Shown piece after piece: positions 41,207 to 43,098 of a stretch of 43,098 bases of DNA. The DNA comes from an uncultured Butyricicoccus sp. (GTDB lineage: Bacteria; Bacillota; Clostridia; Oscillospirales; Butyricicoccaceae): the NCBI RefSeq assembly GCF_944381005.1, contig NZ_CALWJM010000035.1, positions 1 to 43,098 of the forward strand, in the 5' to 3' direction. Position 1 is the stretch's first letter; every line of letters starts with the position of its first letter. The position numbers and the translations under genes were made by a program. Under the pieces are notes generated by a model, which was not told the origin of the DNA, made no database searches, and saw nothing but the letters and a program-made list of their open reading frames with translations.

Positions 41207-42261
41207 GTGCGCTGCATGATGCGCTGAGCCGCGTGCAGGGCAAGCGCATGACGGTTGGATTTGACGGCTTTGTGGATACGATTGCGCGGCCAGTGTGCCG
41301 CACGGCGACAGCCGACACGCCTGCCACATATTTTGACACGATTGCGGCATTTGGGCAATATCTGGTCGAACATGGCGGTAAAAGCTGTTCGGTAGAGTTG
41401 GCGGTAGAGCGGCGGCAGTTGGGTGGCAATCTGCCCAACCTGAGCCGGGCGGCGGGCACGCTTGGATTGGATGTGACGTGCATCGGCATGTTGGGTACAC
41501 CGGCGGTCGATGCAGCCTTTGAGGACATGCCGTGCCGGTTGTGCAGTTTTGCACCGGCGGGTCAGGCGACCGCGCTGGAGTTTCAGGACGGAAAGGTATT
41601 CTTGGCGGCAGCGCCCACCTTGCCGGGCGACCCGTGGCAGCAGGTGTGCGCACAGGTGCCGCAAGCCGCCGCACAGTTTGCCGAAGCCGATTTGATTGCG
41701 CTGGTCAATTGGAGTGAACTTCCCTTTGCACAGGCGCTGTGGCAGGCTGTATTCACGCAGGCGGTGCAACCGTATCGGGCGGATTTTGAACGGTATGCGT
41801 TTTTTGACCTGTGCGACTGCACGCGGCACAGCGCACAGGAATTGCAAGCCGTGCTGACCCTGCTCGGACAGTTTGCGGGCAAACGCACAGTGGTATTGAG
41901 TTTGAACGAGAACGAAGCGTTAGACTGTGGCGGTAAATTGCTCGGTGGTGCAGCCGAACTGCATGAAATTGCAGCAGGACTGCGAGAACGGTATGGATTG
42001 CAGCAAGTGCTGATTCATACCGTACATCAAACATTGCTGCAAACAGAGCGCGGCTTGACCTGCCAGCCCACCCAGTTTGTCGAGCAGCCCAAGATTTCGA
42101 CCGGTGCGGGCGACCACTTTAACGGCGCGAGCTGTTTTGCGCTGCTGGCAGGGTTTGAGGATGCCGAGCGCGTGCGGTTTGCCAATGCGTTTGCGGCGCA
42201 GTATGTCGGCACAGGGCATACGCCCGATTTAGAACACACGCTGCAAGCGATGGGCGTATAA
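41203..42261 (+). CDS. PfkB-like carbohydrate kinase
   Basis: This 352-residue protein of the PfkB/ribokinase fold has VGFDGFVDTIARPV at the N-terminus (sugar-binding Asp), QLGGNLPNLSRAAGTLG (lid) and STGAGDHFNGASCF at 299-312 (GAGD 301-304, catalytic Asp). It is longer than usual (300-330) and has Asp-His instead of Asp-Ala or Asp-Ser after GAG, a variant seen in some unassigned members. The start overlaps the nagB stop by four bases (ATGA), so it depends on translation of that gene. The frameshift in nagB could thus reduce its expression. Substrate unknown. Confidence 0.82.
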   Translation: MSALHDALSRVQGKRMTVGFDGFVDTIARPVCRTATADTPATYFDTIAAFGQYLVEHGGKSCSVELAVERRQLGGNLPNLSRAAGTLGLDVTCIGMLGTPAVDAAFEDMPCRLCSFAPAGQATALEFQDGKVFLAAAPTLPGDPWQQVCAQVPQAAAQFAEADLIALVNWSELPFAQALWQAVFTQAVQPYRADFERYAFFDLCDCTRHSAQELQAVLTLLGQFAGKRTVVLSLNENEALDCGGKLLGGAAELHEIAAGLRERYGLQQVLIHTVHQTLLQTERGLTCQPTQFVEQPKISTGAGDHFNGASCFALLAGFEDAERVRFANAFAAQYVGTGHTPDLEHTLQAMGV

Positions 42262-42270
42262 CGCATGAAA

Positions 42271-42308
42271 ACAAAAAAGTTCTGCCAATATTGGCAGAAC
42301 TTTTTTGT
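42271..42308. terminator. Bidirectional terminator between the kinase and the lipoprotein gene
   Basis: ACAAAAAAGTTCTGCC pairs with GGCAGAACTTTTTTGT around a short AATATT center. A- and T-runs on both sides make it work in both directions. It has the CTGCC/GGCAG core. Confidence 0.92.
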
Positions 42309-42875
42309 TTAGCGCAATTCGCCGCCCAGTTGCGGTTGAACCGACAGGGTCAGAATATTTTCGAGTAGTTGCAGACTCCAGATGGTTTCATCTGTCGTCC
42401 AGCGCCATGTACGGGTGCCGCTTTCTTCACTTGGCTCGGTGATGGTGGGGTCAGCACCGATGTGTTCGGTGAGCGCGTCTATCCAAGAGGAAACCGTGTC
42501 ATCGGATACCGGTGTCGAACCGTCTGTAATCCAAAGCGAAAGCGAATCCACGGTATGGGCTTCATCATCTGCACAGATGGTGTACATTTGAAGTTTTGTG
42601 TCATGCACGGTGGGTTGATAGATGCGGCCGATAAAGAAAGAACCGTCGGCGGAAAAGTTTTCCTGACCCTCGCCCAAGCGCTGGGTAACATCGGCATCGG
42701 ACTTGCCCAGTAACTGACTTAAATCAGAAAAAGATAGCGAATCAGAATCAGCAGCGGTTGTTTGGGTTGCATTGTCAAGGGTATCTGATGTCGTTGCAGA
42801 AGTTTTGTTTGTGCAGGCGGTCAGTAGACACAGCGCCAGCGTGCAGGCGAGAATACGAGATAACAGTTTTTTCAT
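42309..42875 (-). CDS. Putative small lipoprotein of unknown function
   Basis: This 188-residue protein has a lipoprotein signal: MKKLLSRILACTLALCLL and lipobox LTAC with Cys at 21. After it comes a Thr/Ser/Asp-rich linker (23-50) and then a domain (50-188) with LSQLLGKSDADVTQRLGEGQE, a segment that recalls some BLIP/SmpA-like beta domains, and a Trp-rich stretch (RTWRWTTDETIWSLQ). I do not recognise a family. The ribosome binding site is AGAAGG, 8 bases before the ATG. It is exported and membrane-anchored if the lipobox is right. It stands alone with the terminator behind it. Confidence 0.7.
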   Translation of the reverse strand: MKKLLSRILACTLALCLLTACTNKTSATTSDTLDNATQTTAADSDSLSFSDLSQLLGKSDADVTQRLGEGQENFSADGSFFIGRIYQPTVHDTKLQMYTICADDEAHTVDSLSLWITDGSTPVSDDTVSSWIDALTEHIGADPTITEPSEESGTRTWRWTTDETIWSLQLLENILTLSVQPQLGGELR

Positions 42876-42990
42876 AAGATATACCTTCTTTCTTAATAGG
42901 ATAACCGTGAGCGGTTTCTTATCTTAAAAACGAAAGAAGCATACAAAATGTTCCCATACATTTTGGAATTTAAGCGCAGGGAAAGAAAAT

Positions 42991-43019
42991 AAAAAAGACG
43001 CCGTTTGGCGTCTTTTTTT
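42991..43019 (-). terminator. Terminator downstream of the tRNA gene
   Basis: AAAAAAGACGCC and GGCGTCTTTTTT (counting one A/T mismatch at the loop) form a stem with T-rich ends in both directions. It lies at the 3' end of the minus-strand tRNA. Confidence 0.88.
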
Positions 43020-43020
43020 G

Positions 43021-43096
43021 TGGTGGAAGTTACAGGGCTCGAACCTGTGACCCTCTGCTTGTAAGGCAGATGCTCTCCCAGCTGAGCTAAACTTCC
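43021..43096 (-). tRNA. tRNA-Val (anticodon UAC)
   Basis: On the minus strand this 76-nt gene begins GGAAGTT and ends AACTTCC plus A and an encoded CCA (43021-43023). The D arm shows GCTC and GAGC, and the anticodon arm reads TCTGC-CTTACAA-GCAGA, giving anticodon TAC. The T arm is ACAGG-TTCGAGC-CCTGT. This reads GUA and probably GUG codons. Two more bases beyond position 43096 belong to upstream sequence, so the gene is complete and a tRNA cluster may continue outside the window. Confidence 0.95.
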
Positions 43097-43098
43097 AT

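Overview
The window looks like chromosomal DNA of a GC-rich, anaerobic gut-type member of the Clostridia. This rests on strong AGGAGG-type ribosome binding sites, sigma-A promoters that often carry an extended -10, an EtfA tail at the left edge, a YesM/YesN two-component pair, an NSS transporter pair, AzlCD and a siroheme reductase. A butyrate producer related to Butyricicoccus, Agathobaculum or other Oscillospirales fits, but this is inference and no marker gene settles it. I see no phage, insertion sequence, CRISPR array or plasmid module.

Layout. 1-2.8 kb: the tail of etfA, a TepA/ClpP-like protease on the minus strand, then a gene-free stretch with three copies of a 32-bp repeat built of DnaA boxes, then a BTAD-type regulator with a decayed GGDEF-like C-terminus. 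2.9-5.9 kb: two tandem NSS sodium symporter genes. 5.9-10.1 kb (minus): histidine kinase, AraC-type response regulator and an IolE-like TIM-barrel protein in one operon. 10.3-15.4 kb (plus, divergent): substrate-binding lipoprotein, two permeases, an FrlB-like SIS protein and an FrlD-like PfkB kinase. Together these look like a regulated uptake and breakdown system for a glycated amine (Amadori) compound or a similar sugar-amine. 15.5-24 kb (minus): housekeeping genes, namely M18 aminopeptidase, coaE, sua5/tsaC, prfA, a DUF218 membrane protein, an ABC-F ATPase, a GDPD-fold protein without catalytic residues, and a cyclophilin.

24.3-26.4 kb: a membrane glycosyltransferase and a convergent YesL/DUF624 protein. 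26.5-30.1 kb: GH4 glycosidase, PfkB kinase and LacI regulator. 30.3-34.8 kb: Gfo/Idh/MocA oxidoreductase, SIS protein, MFS transporter and BadF/NagK-type kinase, a second carbohydrate unit. 34.9-36 kb: azlC/azlD. 36-37.5 kb: an exported SLH-domain protein. 37.7-39.2 kb: a nitrite/sulfite reductase. 39.4-42.3 kb: a second IolE-like TIM-barrel gene behind a structured leader, a frameshifted nagB-like gene and a PfkB-like kinase. The right end holds a small lipoprotein and tRNA-Val(UAC).

The recurring theme is sugar and amino-sugar use. There are two SIS proteins, three PfkB-type kinases, two IolE-like TIM barrels, a GH4 enzyme and a NagB-like deaminase, arranged as at least three separately promoted units. 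The least explained items are the DnaA-box cluster away from dnaA, the BTAD/GGDEF-like fusion, the paired TIM-barrel proteins and their possible oxidise-then-eliminate chemistry, and the nagB frameshift.
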